Source: Geodermatophilus arenarius
Lineage (GTDB): Bacteria; Actinomycetota; Actinomycetes; Mycobacteriales; Geodermatophilaceae
Reading direction: 5' to 3'
Assembly (NCBI RefSeq): GCF_042654585.1
Contig: NZ_JBHSGR010000003.1
Span: 62,001-126,000, forward strand
Length of the DNA: 64,000 bases
The notes beneath the pieces are model-generated. The model searched no databases and had not been told where the DNA came from. It was given only the letters and a program-made list of their open reading frames with translations. This document shows, piece after piece, positions 15,969-24,654 of this stretch; the stretch's first letter is position 1; the number at the start of each line of letters is the position of its first letter. A program made the translations under genes and the position numbers.

Positions 15969-17179
15969 TGCGGATCGGCCTGGTCTGCCCCTACCAGTGG
16001 GACGTGCCCGGGGGCGTCCAGTACCACGTGCGCGACCTCGCCGAGACGCTGCGCGGGCTCGGCCACCACGTCGAGGTGCTCACCCCGGCCGAGCACGAGG
16101 AGTCGCTCACCGACCCCTGGCTCACCTGGGCCGGGCGCACCGTGCCGATCCCGTACAACGGCTCGATGGCCAGCGTGCAGTTCGGGCCGGTGTCCGCGGC
16201 GCGGGTGCGCCGCTGGCTGCGCGAGGGCCACTTCGACGTCGTCCACGTGCACGACCCGGCGCCACCGTCGATCGGCCTGCTGGTCTGCATGATCGCCACC
16301 GGCCCGATCGTGGCCACCTTCCACGCCGCCACCGTGCGGTCGAAGTGGCTGGCCGCCTGGGGCCCGGTCGTGCGCCCGTGGCTGGAGAGGATCACCGGCC
16401 GGATCGCCGTCTCCGACTTCGCCCGGCGCGTGCAGGTCGAGCACCTCGGCGGCGACGCGGTGATCATCCCCAACGGCGTCCACGTGGGGTTCTTCGCCGA
16501 GGGGCCGACCCTGCCCGGGGCCGCGCGCGGCGTCGACGGGCCGACGATCGGGTTCCTCGGCCGCTACGACGAGCCGCGCAAGGGCCTGCCGGTGCTGCTG
16601 GAGGCGATGCGGACCGTCGTCCGCGAGCACCCCGGCGCCCGGCTGCTGGTGGCCGGCCGCGGCGACCCCGACGCCCTGCGGGACGCGGTGGGGGAGGACC
16701 TGCGCCCGCACGTGGCCCTGCTCGGCGAGCTCCCCGAGGCCGACAAGGCCGCGTTCCTGCGCTCGGTGGACGTCTACTGCGCGCCCAACCTGCTCGGGGA
16801 GTCCTTCGGCGTGGTGCTCATCGAGGCCATGGCCGCGGGTGCGCCGATCGTGGCCAGCGACCTCGACGCGTTCGCGCGGGTGCTCGAGGACGGCGCGGCC
16901 GGGGTGCTGGTGCGCCGCGGGGACGGCGCGGCGCTGGCCCGGGCGCTGTCGGACCTGCTCGCCGACCCCGCCCGGCGCGCGGCGCTGTCGGCCACCGGGA
17001 GCGAGGTGGCCGCGGGCTACGACTGGCAGGTGGTGGCCCGCCGGGTGCTCGCCGTCTACGAGACCGTGGTGCTCCCCGGCGCAGGGGAGGTCACGGCCGG
17101 CGACGACGAGGCGTGGCCGGAGGTGACGGGAGCCACCGACGGGGTGTTCCCCTCCCTGCTGAGGCGCGTCCGCCGCTAG
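15968..17179 (+). CDS. pimA: Phosphatidylinositol alpha-mannosyltransferase PimA
   Basis: GDP-mannose-dependent GT4 glycosyltransferase adding the first mannose to phosphatidylinositol. The 403-residue protein starts RIGLVCPYQWDVPGGVQYHVRDLAETL, has FHAATVRSKWLAAWGPV, the second-domain start IGFLGRYDEPRKGLPVLLEAM, and the GT4 E-x7-E motif in ESFGVVLIEAMAAGAPIVASDLDAF. Position after the acyltransferase gene is that of the mycobacterial pimA locus. ATG 15968 overlaps the preceding stop codon. Confidence 0.95.
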   Translation: MRIGLVCPYQWDVPGGVQYHVRDLAETLRGLGHHVEVLTPAEHEESLTDPWLTWAGRTVPIPYNGSMASVQFGPVSAARVRRWLREGHFDVVHVHDPAPPSIGLLVCMIATGPIVATFHAATVRSKWLAAWGPVVRPWLERITGRIAVSDFARRVQVEHLGGDAVIIPNGVHVGFFAEGPTLPGAARGVDGPTIGFLGRYDEPRKGLPVLLEAMRTVVREHPGARLLVAGRGDPDALRDAVGEDLRPHVALLGELPEADKAAFLRSVDVYCAPNLLGESFGVVLIEAMAAGAPIVASDLDAFARVLEDGAAGVLVRRGDGAALARALSDLLADPARRAALSATGSEVAAGYDWQVVARRVLAVYETVVLPGAGEVTAGDDEAWPEVTGATDGVFPSLLRRVRR

Positions 17180-17190
17180 CGTTGGCCGAC

Positions 17191-17730
17191 GTGACGCCCG
17201 GCGCCTGGTTGCTCGTCGCCGCGGTCGTCGTCGTCCTCCTCCTGGCCTGGACCGCCTGGACGCTCACCCGGCTGCGGCGGCTGGAGGCCCGGGTCGCCCG
17301 CGCGCGGACGGTGCTCGAGGACCGGCTGCGCGCCCGCGCCGCCCTGGCCGAGGACCTGTCCTCCGGGTACAGCGCCGCGCTCGGTGAGGACCGCGCGTCC
17401 CGGCTGAAGACCGCCGCCTACGAGGCGCGCCGGACCCCGGCCGGCGACCGGGAGCTGGCCGAGAACACCCTGGGCCGGGAGCTGCGCGGCCTCCCGGCGG
17501 AGCTGCCGGGGGTCCCCGCGGAGCTGCTCGCCGAGCTGGCCGAGGCCGAGGCCCGCATGGCCCTGGCCCGGCGCTTCTACAACGACGCCGTCCGGGACAC
17601 CGCGCTGCTGCGGCAGCGCCGGCTGCCCCGGCTGCTGCGGCTGCACGCCGACCGGCCGCTGCCGCGCTTCTTCGACGTCGAGGACGGCCTGGACGCCGTC
17701 CCGACCGGCGCCGGGACGCCCCGCGCCTGA
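17191..17730 (+). CDS. LemA-like single-pass membrane protein
   Basis: A 179-residue protein with an N-terminal membrane anchor (WLLVAAVVVVLLLAWTAWTL) followed by a long helical, Arg/Glu-rich domain. The sequence ALARRFYNDAVRDTALLRQRRLPRLLRLH resembles the C-terminal LemA signature. Function unknown. It follows pimA after 11 bases and is probably in the same transcript. A TTG at 17182 is an alternative start. Confidence 0.7.
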   Translation: MTPGAWLLVAAVVVVLLLAWTAWTLTRLRRLEARVARARTVLEDRLRARAALAEDLSSGYSAALGEDRASRLKTAAYEARRTPAGDRELAENTLGRELRGLPAELPGVPAELLAELAEAEARMALARRFYNDAVRDTALLRQRRLPRLLRLHADRPLPRFFDVEDGLDAVPTGAGTPRA

Positions 17731-17739
17731 GCGCCCGCG

Positions 17740-18873
17740 GTGGACGACCGCATGACGACGGGACAGGACGAGGCCGGGGACGCGCCTCCCGCCGCGGGCC
17801 CGGTGCGGGAGCGGCCGGCGGGCCGGCGGCTGCGCGGTGTCGACCTCGCCCGCGGGCTCGCCGTCCTCGGCATGTTCGGTGCGCACCTCGGCGACACCGG
17901 CGACCTCGGCTGGGACCCGGCCACCTGGCGCGCGGTGGTCGACGGTCGCTCGTCGATCCTGTTCGCCACGCTGGCCGGGGTGTCCATCGCGCTGCTGTCC
18001 GGGGGGCGCACCCCGCCCGCGGACGACGAGCTCGCGCGGGCCCGGACCCGGGTCCTCGTCCGCGCCGCCTGGGTGTTCGCGATCGGCGGCGTCCTGGAGC
18101 TGCTGGACACCTTCGTCGCGATCATCCTCGGCGTCTACGCGGTCCTGTTCGTGCTCGCGCTGCCGTTCCTGCGCTGGTCCCCGGCGCGGCTGCTGGCCGC
18201 CGCGGCCGTCGTCGCCCTGGCCGGGCCGCCGCTCACGCTGGCGGCCGGGCGGTACGCGACCGGGCAGGGCGAGGAGGACGGCGCGTTCGCCTTCCTGCTG
18301 TTCACCGGCTACTACCCGGCGGCGGTGTGGCTCGCCTTCGTGCTCGTGGGGCTCGCGGTGGGGCGGCTGGACCTCGGCGCCGCCCGGGTGCGCGCGTGCC
18401 TGGTCGCCGGCGGGGCGGTCACGGCGGTGCTCGGCTACCTCGGCGGCCGGCTGACCACCCGGGCGTTCGCGCCGGGGGAGCGGCCGGCCGGGATCGAGGA
18501 GGGCTTCGGCGCCGCCGGCGGCTGGGACCCGGCCTGGTTCGCCGGCGCCGAGCCGCACAGCAGCACGCCGTTCGAGGTGGTCGGGTCCGGCGGGGTCGCC
18601 GTCGCGGTCCTCGGGGTGTGCCTGGTCGTCGCCGACCTGCTGCCGCGGCTGACCCACCCGGTCGCCTCGGTGGGTGCGCTGGCGCTGTCGGTCTACACCG
18701 CCCAGATCGTCGCCATCGCCGTGCTCGACGTCGAGTACGGGCGGGACTGGGGGCTGTGGGCGCGCTTCAGCCTGACCGCCCTGCTGCTGGCGTCGGCGTG
18801 GCGCTCCCGGCTGGGTCGCGGACCGCTGGAGGGGTTGCTGGCCTGGAGCTCGCGGCGGGCGGCCGGCTCCTGA
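17740..18873 (+). CDS. Polytopic membrane protein, DUF1624/DUF418-like acyltransferase type
   Basis: A 377-residue integral membrane protein with about ten hydrophobic segments. Its N-terminal LRGVDLARGLAVLGMFGAHLGD, with the Asp and following His, resembles the heparan-alpha-glucosaminide N-acetyltransferase/DUF1624 group; the C-terminal half (VGALALSVYTAQIVAIAVL) resembles DUF418. It is presumably a transmembrane acyl transfer protein acting on a surface glycan, an inference from family only. GTG 17740 or ATG 17752 can serve as start. Confidence 0.75.
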   Translation: MDDRMTTGQDEAGDAPPAAGPVRERPAGRRLRGVDLARGLAVLGMFGAHLGDTGDLGWDPATWRAVVDGRSSILFATLAGVSIALLSGGRTPPADDELARARTRVLVRAAWVFAIGGVLELLDTFVAIILGVYAVLFVLALPFLRWSPARLLAAAAVVALAGPPLTLAAGRYATGQGEEDGAFAFLLFTGYYPAAVWLAFVLVGLAVGRLDLGAARVRACLVAGGAVTAVLGYLGGRLTTRAFAPGERPAGIEEGFGAAGGWDPAWFAGAEPHSSTPFEVVGSGGVAVAVLGVCLVVADLLPRLTHPVASVGALALSVYTAQIVAIAVLDVEYGRDWGLWARFSLTALLLASAWRSRLGRGPLEGLLAWSSRRAAGS

Positions 18874-18961
18874 GGCGGGAACGGGCACCGGCGCGCCGCC
18901 GGTAGGATCGACCGGTGCGTCCGGGCGCCGGTGCCGGGCGTCGGGACGAGGGAGGACAGTC

Positions 18962-19714
18962 GTGAGCGGCCATTCCAAGTGGGCGACCACCAAGCACAAG
19001 AAGGCCGCGATCGACGCCAAGCGCGGCAAGCTGTTCGCCAAGCTGATCAAGAACATCGAGGTCGCCGCCCGGACCGGTGGCGGTGACCCGGCGGGCAACC
19101 CGACGCTCTACGACGCCATCCAGAAGGCGAAGAAGTCCTCGGTCCCCAACGACAACATCGACCGCGCGGTCAAGCGCGGCTCGGGCGCCGAGGCCGGTGG
19201 CGTCGAGTACCAGTCGATCACCTACGAGGGCTACGCCTCCGGCGGCGTCGCGGTGCTCGTCGAGTGCCTCACCGACAACCGCAACCGGTCGGCCTCCGAG
19301 GTGCGCACCGCGATGACCCGCAACGGCGGCTCGATGGCCGACCCCGGCTCGGTGTCCTACCTGTTCACGCGCAAGGGCGTCATCGTCGTCCCGCAGGCCG
19401 ACGGCGTCGACGAGGACACCGTCCTCATGGCGGTCCTCGACGCCGGCGCCGAGGAGGTCCGCGACCTCGGCGACACCTTCGAGGTCGTCTGCGAGCCCGG
19501 TGACCTGGTCGCCGTCCGCACCGCGCTGCAGGACGCCGGCATCGACTACGACTCGGCCGAGGCCGGGTTCGTGCCCAGCGTCACCGTCGAGCTCGACGAG
19601 GAGGGCGCCGGCAAGGTGTTCCGCCTCATCGACGCGCTCGAGGACCTCGACGACGTCCAGAACGTCTACGCCAACTACGACGTCTCCGACGAGGTGCTCG
19701 AGAAGGTCGGCTGA
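18962..19714 (+). CDS. YebC/PmpR-family regulatory protein
   Basis: A 250-residue protein opening with SGHSKWATTKHKKAAIDAKRGKLFAKL, the invariant YebC N-terminus, followed by GGDPAGNPTLYDAIQKAKKSSVPNDNIDRA and the C-terminal DLDDVQNVYANYD. YebC proteins act in transcription regulation or relieve ribosome stalling, depending on the member. GTG 18962 has GGGAGG upstream. Location next to ruvCAB is conserved in many bacteria. A TAGGAT -10-like box lies at 18902-18907. Confidence 0.95.
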   Translation: MSGHSKWATTKHKKAAIDAKRGKLFAKLIKNIEVAARTGGGDPAGNPTLYDAIQKAKKSSVPNDNIDRAVKRGSGAEAGGVEYQSITYEGYASGGVAVLVECLTDNRNRSASEVRTAMTRNGGSMADPGSVSYLFTRKGVIVVPQADGVDEDTVLMAVLDAGAEEVRDLGDTFEVVCEPGDLVAVRTALQDAGIDYDSAEAGFVPSVTVELDEEGAGKVFRLIDALEDLDDVQNVYANYDVSDEVLEKVG

Positions 19715-20064
19715 GGCGCCACCGGCGCACCGGCCGCCCCGGACGCCACACCGGCAGCGGCCCGATCCGGTCCGCCGGCCCCGGCACGGGGCGACGCGCC
19801 GCCTCCCGCGGCGCCCGGCGGACGCGGGTGGGCTCGGCGGGGTCGCGCCGCCCACCCCGGGCGCCGCGGCGACGGTCCGCCGCGCCGGAGCCCGCCCGCC
19901 GCCCTGCCGCTGGACGTCGACACCGGCGGCTCCGCCCAGGTGGCCGGACCCGGGCGCCGCGCCGCTGGTGGCCGCCGGGGTCGGCTGAGCGCCCGCGTGT
20001 CGCTCCCCGGACCGTGCCGCGTGTTGCGTCCCGGGGCCGTCGTCGGGGACGGTTACGGTTGCGG
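19715..20064. other. Intergenic stretch between yebC and ruvC
   Basis: About 350 very GC-rich bases with no gene I can support. The ORFs here lack an SD site and homology. An 8-bp hairpin, GGGTGGGC (19826-19833) with 19850-19857, might end yebC transcription. The last part carries a TACGGT -10-like box (20054-20059) before the LexA-type site. Confidence 0.4.
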
Positions 20065-20080
20065 TCGAACACGCGTTCGG
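20065..20080. promoter_or_regulatory. LexA (SOS) operator upstream of ruvCAB
   Basis: TCGAACACGCGTTCGG matches the actinobacterial/Gram-positive SOS box TCGAAC-N4-GTTCGA with a single mismatch in the last base. It lies 5 bases downstream of a TACGGT -10-like box and 17 bases before the ruvC ATG, an ideal repressor position. Predicts DNA-damage induction of the resolvase operon. Confidence 0.75.
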
Positions 20081-20097
20081 TGAGAGGGGGAGCGGGC

Positions 20098-20664
20098 ATG
20101 CGGGTGCTCGGCATCGACCCGGGGCTGACCCGGTGCGGCTGGGGTGTGGTCGACGGCCGTCCCGGCGCGCGCCCGGCCGCCGTGGGCGTCGGCGTGATCC
20201 GCAGCTCCGCGGACCTGGACCTGGAGCTGCGGCTGCTGGAGCTGCACACCCAGGTCACCGCGCTGCTGCGCGAGCACCGGCCCGACGTCGTGGCCATCGA
20301 GCGGGTCTTCACCCAGAACAACAAGGGCACCGCCACCGGGACCGCGCAGGCGGCCGGGGTCGCGGCGCTGGCCGCGGCGCAGGCAGACCGGCCGGTCGCC
20401 TGGCACACGCCCAGCGAGGTCAAGGCGGCCATCTCCGGCAACGGCCGCGCGGACAAGGAGCAGGTCACCCTCATGGTCACCCGGGTGCTGGGGCTGACGT
20501 CGGCCCCCAAGCCGGCCGACGCCGCCGACGCGCTGGCGCTGGCGGTCTGCCACGTGTGGCGCGGCCCGGCCCAGGACCGGCTGCGGGTCGCGGCGATCGC
20601 CGGCGGCATCGGCGCGCCGGTGGTGCAGCGGACGCTGCCGCGCTGGCGGGGGGTGTCCCGGTGA
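20098..20664 (+). CDS. ruvC: Crossover junction endodeoxyribonuclease RuvC
   Basis: Holliday-junction resolvase, 188 residues. The acidic catalytic set is visible: D7 in LGIDPGLTRCGWG, the Glu in VAIERVFTQNNKGTATGTAQAAG, and the Asp pair in PADAADALALAVCH. ATG 20098 has GGGGGAG upstream. First gene of ruvCAB; its stop codon overlaps ruvA (GTGA). Confidence 0.97.
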   Translation: MRVLGIDPGLTRCGWGVVDGRPGARPAAVGVGVIRSSADLDLELRLLELHTQVTALLREHRPDVVAIERVFTQNNKGTATGTAQAAGVAALAAAQADRPVAWHTPSEVKAAISGNGRADKEQVTLMVTRVLGLTSAPKPADAADALALAVCHVWRGPAQDRLRVAAIAGGIGAPVVQRTLPRWRGVSR

Positions 20665-21299
20665 TCGCCTCGGTGAGCGGCCGGGTCGCCGCGGTCGGCC
20701 CCGAGGGCGCGGTCGTCGAGGTCGGCGGCATCGGCCTGGCCGTGCAGTGCACGCCCGGCACCATCGCCCGGCTCGCGGTGGGGGAGGACGCCCGCCTGGC
20801 CACCAGCCTGGTCGTGCGCGAGGACTCCCTCACCCTCTACGGCTTCGCCGACGACGACGAGCGGCAGCTGTTCGAGCTGCTGCAGACCGCCAACGGCGTC
20901 GGCCCGCGGCTGGCGCAGGCGGTGCTGGCCATCCACCCGCCGCGCGAGGTCCGCCGCGCGGTGTCCACGGCCGACGTCAAGGCGCTCATGCAGGTGCCCG
21001 GCATCGGCAAGAAGGGCGCCGAGCGGCTGATCCTCGAGCTGCGCGACCGGCTCGGCGCCACCACCACCGACACCCAGCTGGACGGCCCCGCCCCGGCCGG
21101 CCTCGCGCCGGTCACCCCGGTGGCGCCCTGGCGCGACCAGCTGTCCTCGGCCCTGGTCGGGCTCGGCTGGTCCACCAAGGAGGCGGACACCGCGCTCACC
21201 GCCCTCGCCCCGGTCGCCGACGAGCAGCTCGCCGGCACCGGCCGGGTCGACGTCGCGCTGCTGCTGCGCCAGGCGCTGCAGCTGCTGGGCCGGTCGTGA
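20661..21299 (+). CDS. ruvA: Holliday junction DNA helicase subunit RuvA
   Basis: A 212-residue junction-binding partner of RuvB. N-terminal OB fold (IASVSGRVAAVGPEGAVVEVGGIGLAVQC, then REDSLTLYGFADDDERQLFELL), two helix-hairpin-helix motifs (LQTANGVGPRLAQAVL and LMQVPGIGKKGAERLILEL), flexible linker and the C-terminal RuvB-binding helices. GTG start overlaps the ruvC stop codon and the gene overlaps ruvB by four bases. Confidence 0.97.
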   Translation: MIASVSGRVAAVGPEGAVVEVGGIGLAVQCTPGTIARLAVGEDARLATSLVVREDSLTLYGFADDDERQLFELLQTANGVGPRLAQAVLAIHPPREVRRAVSTADVKALMQVPGIGKKGAERLILELRDRLGATTTDTQLDGPAPAGLAPVTPVAPWRDQLSSALVGLGWSTKEADTALTALAPVADEQLAGTGRVDVALLLRQALQLLGRS

Positions 21300-22420
21300 G
21301 CGCCCCGTTCGACCGGTCGCTGACCGGCGAGGTGGAGTCCGGCATCAGCCGCGACTTCGCCGTCTCCCCGCAGGCCGGGGACGAGGAGCGGGTGGTCGAG
21401 TCCGCGCTGCGGCCGCACTCGCTCACCGACTTCATCGGCCAGCCCAAGGTCGCCCGCCAGCTCGCGCTGGTCCTCGAGGGCGCCAAGCGCCGGGGCCGCC
21501 CGCCGGACCACGTGCTGCTGTCCGGCCCGCCCGGGCTCGGCAAGACCAGCCTCGCGCTGATCATCGGCTCGGAGCTCGGCACCTCGGTCAAGATCACCAG
21601 CGGCCCGGCGATCGAGCGCTCCGGCGACCTCGCCGCGATGCTGTCCAACCTCGGCCCCGGCGACGTGCTGTTCATCGACGAGATCCACCGCATCGCGCGG
21701 CCCGCCGAGGAACTGCTGTACATGGCGATGGAGGACTTCCGGGTCGACGTCGTCGTCGGCAAGGGGCCCGGCGCCACCGCGATCCCGCTGGAGATCAACC
21801 CGTTCACCCTGGTCGGCGCGACCACCCGTGCCGGGCTGCTGACCGGGCCGCTGCGCGACCGGTTCGGCTTCGTCGGGCAGATGGAGTTCTACGAGCCGGC
21901 CGAGCTGCAGCAGGTGCTCGCCCGCAGCGCCGACCTGCTCGGCGTCGAGCTCACCGACGACGGCTCGGCCGAGATCGCCGGCCGCTCCCGCGGGACGCCG
22001 CGCATCGCCAACCGGCTGCTGCGCCGGGTGCGCGACTACGCCGAGGTCGAGGCCGACGGCCGGGTCACCCGTGCCGTGGCGCAGGCCGCGCTGGCGCTCT
22101 ACGACGTCGACGACCTGGGGCTGGACCGGCTGGACCGGGCGGTGCTCGAGGCGCTGGTCGTGCGCTTCTCCGGCGGCCCGGTCGGCGTCTCCACGCTGGC
22201 GGTCGCGGTGGGGGAGGAGCCCACCACCGTCGAGGAGGTGTGCGAGCCCTTCCTCGTCCGCGCCGGCCTGCTCGCCCGCACCCCCCGCGGGCGGGTGGCC
22301 ACCGAGGCGGCCTGGCGGCACCTCGGCCACCCGGTGCCGCGCGGCGGCATCCCCCTCGGGGGTGTCACAGCCGTCCCGCGTGACCCGGGCGCGTCGTCGG
22401 AACCGCTCTTCGACGCCTAG
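21296..22420 (+). CDS. ruvB: Holliday junction branch migration ATPase RuvB
   Basis: A 374-residue AAA+ motor. Walker A GPPGLGKTS, Walker B LFIDEIHR, sensor 1 GATTRAGLLTGPLRDRFG with the arginine finger region, sensor 2 RSRGTPRIANRLLRRVRDYA and the C-terminal winged helix (GPVGVSTLAVAVGEEPTTVEEVCEPFLVRAGLL). Last gene of the SOS-type ruvCAB operon. Confidence 0.97.
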   Translation: MSAPFDRSLTGEVESGISRDFAVSPQAGDEERVVESALRPHSLTDFIGQPKVARQLALVLEGAKRRGRPPDHVLLSGPPGLGKTSLALIIGSELGTSVKITSGPAIERSGDLAAMLSNLGPGDVLFIDEIHRIARPAEELLYMAMEDFRVDVVVGKGPGATAIPLEINPFTLVGATTRAGLLTGPLRDRFGFVGQMEFYEPAELQQVLARSADLLGVELTDDGSAEIAGRSRGTPRIANRLLRRVRDYAEVEADGRVTRAVAQAALALYDVDDLGLDRLDRAVLEALVVRFSGGPVGVSTLAVAVGEEPTTVEEVCEPFLVRAGLLARTPRGRVATEAAWRHLGHPVPRGGIPLGGVTAVPRDPGASSEPLFDA

Positions 22421-22592
22421 ACTCATCGGCGCTGGCGCGCAACTCGGCCCTCCCCGGGCCGACCGGTCCCGGCCGTGCGATCCCGTGTCGGCGCGGACGG
22501 TGCCCCGCGCGCCACGACCGACGTACCCGAGCGGTCCCGACCCGGGCCGCACCGACCGCGTGCAGCCGACGCGGTAGAGAGGCACTCCCGTC

Positions 22593-22958
22593 GTGGAACT
22601 GTTCCCCCTGCTCCTGCTCGTCCTGGCGTTCGTGGCGCTGGTCGTGCTCCCCGCGCGGGCCCGCAAGCGCCAGCAGACCCAGACCCAGTCGGCGCTGGCG
22701 ATCGGCGTGCCGGTCACCATGGCCGGCGGCGTGTACGGCACGGTGGCCGGTCTCGACGACCCGGCCACCATCCAGGTCCAGATCGCCCCGGGCGTCGTCG
22801 TGACCTACGCCCGGCAGGCGGTCCTCCAGGTCCGCCCGGTGGCCGGCGAGGTGCCCGGCCCGGTGGTGTCGGGGGAGACCGTGGTCGAGCCCGCCCCGGA
22901 CGAGACCACGCCCCGGGACGACCGGCCGGGCGACGGCTCCACCGGCAAGACCCTCTGA
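22593..22958 (+). CDS. yajC: Preprotein translocase subunit YajC
   Basis: A 121-residue single-pass membrane protein of the SecDF-YajC complex. N-terminal membrane segment (LFPLLLLVLAFVALVVLPARARK), then the conserved beta region with VPVTMAGGVYGTVAGLDD. The acidic C-terminal tail is poorly conserved. GTG 22593 has GAGAGG upstream, and a TAGACT box at 22418-22423 may be its promoter -10. secD follows after 10 bases. Confidence 0.92.
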   Translation: MELFPLLLLVLAFVALVVLPARARKRQQTQTQSALAIGVPVTMAGGVYGTVAGLDDPATIQVQIAPGVVVTYARQAVLQVRPVAGEVPGPVVSGETVVEPAPDETTPRDDRPGDGSTGKTL

Positions 22959-22968
22959 CGGAGGACCC

Positions 22969-24654
22969 GTGGCCAACCGCGCCCTGCCGGCACGCCGCTA
23001 CTTCGGCGCGCTGGTCCTGATCGTGGCCGTCATGTACGGCCTGATCTTCCTCACCGGCTCCGACCGCACCCCCCAGCTCGGCCTGGACCTGCGCGGCGGG
23101 ACCACGGTCACGCTGACCGCGCGCACGCCCGACGGGCAGGCGCCGGCACCCGAGGACCTCGAGCTCGCCCGCCAGATCATCGAGCAGCGGGTCAACGGCC
23201 TCGGCGTGGCCGAGGCCGAGGTGGTCACCGAGGGCGAGGCCAACATCGTCATCTCGGTGCCCGGCGACGACGGCGAGCAGGCCCGCGAGCTCGGCCAGAC
23301 CGCCCAGCTGCGCTTCCGCCCGGTGGTCACCGGCCCCGAGGCGGCCGCGCCCGCCGAGAGCACCGACGGCGCGACGCCGAGCGACTCCGCGACGCCGACC
23401 GACGGCGCCACGCCGACGGACTCCGCGGCACCCACCGACAGCGCGGCCCCGACCGACGCGGCCACCCCGACCGACGCCGCGACGACGGACTCCGCCACCC
23501 CGAGCGACGGCGCGGTGAGCGACCCCGCGCTCGACCCGGACCGGCCCGCGGTGACCCAGGAGGAGGCCGCGGCGCAGTACGCGACGCTGACCTGCGCCCC
23601 CGAGGACACCACCAGCGAGGTCGCCCGCCCCGACGACTACGTCGCCGCGTGCAGCGAGGACGGCACGCAGAAGTACCTGCTCGGCCCGACGATCATCGAG
23701 GGCACCGAGATCGCCGACGCCAGCGCCGGCACGCAGCAGACCACCGGCGAGTGGGTCGTGCTGCTGGACTTCAACTCCGAGGGCCGCGCCACCTGGGCGG
23801 AGTACACCGCCGCCAACGTCGGCACCAACGTCGCCTTCACCCTCGACGGCCGGGTCGTCTCCGCGCCCACCATCCAGGGCGCCATCAACGGCCAGACGAC
23901 GATCACCGGCTCGTTCGACCAGGCCGGCGCCGAGGAGCTGGCCAACCAGCTGCGCTACGGCGCGCTGCCGCTGACCTTCGAGCAGGCCACCGCCCAGTCG
24001 ATCTCCACCGAGCTCGGCGCCGAGCAGCTCAAGGCCGGGCTCATCGCCGGCGCCATCGGCATCGCGCTCGTGTTCGTCTACGCGCTGGTCTACTACCGGC
24101 TGCTGGGCCTGGTCATGATCGTCAGCCTGCTGCTGTCGGCGGTCGTGGTCTACGCCAGCCTCGTGCTGCTGGGCCGGGAGATCGGGTTCACGCTGAGCCT
24201 CGCCGGCATCGCCGGGTTCATCGTCTCGATCGGCATCACGGCGGACTCGTTCGTCGTCTACTTCGAGCGCCTCAAGGACGAGATCCGCGAGGGCCGGACG
24301 CTGCGCTCAGCGGTGCCGCGCGCCTGGGTCCGCGCCCGCCGCACGATCCTCTCGGCCGACGCGGTCAGCTTCCTCGCCGCGGCCATCCTCTACTGGCTGG
24401 CCATCGGCGACGTGAAGGGCTTCGCGTTCACCCTCGGCCTGTCCACGGTCCTGGACCTGGTCGTCGTCTTCCTCTTCACCCACCCGCTGATGGCCGTGCT
24501 CGCCCGGTTCCGGTCGTTCGGCTCGAGCCGGTTCTCGGGCCTCGGCCAGGTCGACCGGTCCCTGCGCTCGGCCGCCCCGGCCGTGCGCGCGGAGCGCGAA
24601 CTGGTCGGCGCCGGGTCGGGTGCCCGCGCGTCGCAGGACAGGAGCAGGGCATGA
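22969..24654 (+). CDS. secD: Protein translocase subunit SecD
   Basis: Proton-motive-force-driven secretion factor, 561 residues. TM1 (YFGALVLIVAVMYGLIFL), the DLRGGT motif and the P1 head domain are followed by five more membrane segments with LAGIAGFIVSIGITADSFVVYFERLKDE. Residues about 125-187 are a low-complexity insert of repeating Thr/Pro/Ala/Ser/Asp units (TDAATP-like) within the extracytoplasmic part. GTG 22969 follows GGAGG; the stop codon overlaps the secF ATG. Confidence 0.96.
   Translation: MANRALPARRYFGALVLIVAVMYGLIFLTGSDRTPQLGLDLRGGTTVTLTARTPDGQAPAPEDLELARQIIEQRVNGLGVAEAEVVTEGEANIVISVPGDDGEQARELGQTAQLRFRPVVTGPEAAAPAESTDGATPSDSATPTDGATPTDSAAPTDSAAPTDAATPTDAATTDSATPSDGAVSDPALDPDRPAVTQEEAAAQYATLTCAPEDTTSEVARPDDYVAACSEDGTQKYLLGPTIIEGTEIADASAGTQQTTGEWVVLLDFNSEGRATWAEYTAANVGTNVAFTLDGRVVSAPTIQGAINGQTTITGSFDQAGAEELANQLRYGALPLTFEQATAQSISTELGAEQLKAGLIAGAIGIALVFVYALVYYRLLGLVMIVSLLLSAVVVYASLVLLGREIGFTLSLAGIAGFIVSIGITADSFVVYFERLKDEIREGRTLRSAVPRAWVRARRTILSADAVSFLAAAILYWLAIGDVKGFAFTLGLSTVLDLVVVFLFTHPLMAVLARFRSFGSSRFSGLGQVDRSLRSAAPAVRAERELVGAGSGARASQDRSRA

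Noticed and set aside
19715..20064. Small ORFs between yebC and ruvC
   Set aside because: No SD site, biased Arg/Pro/Gly composition and no motif; treated as non-coding.
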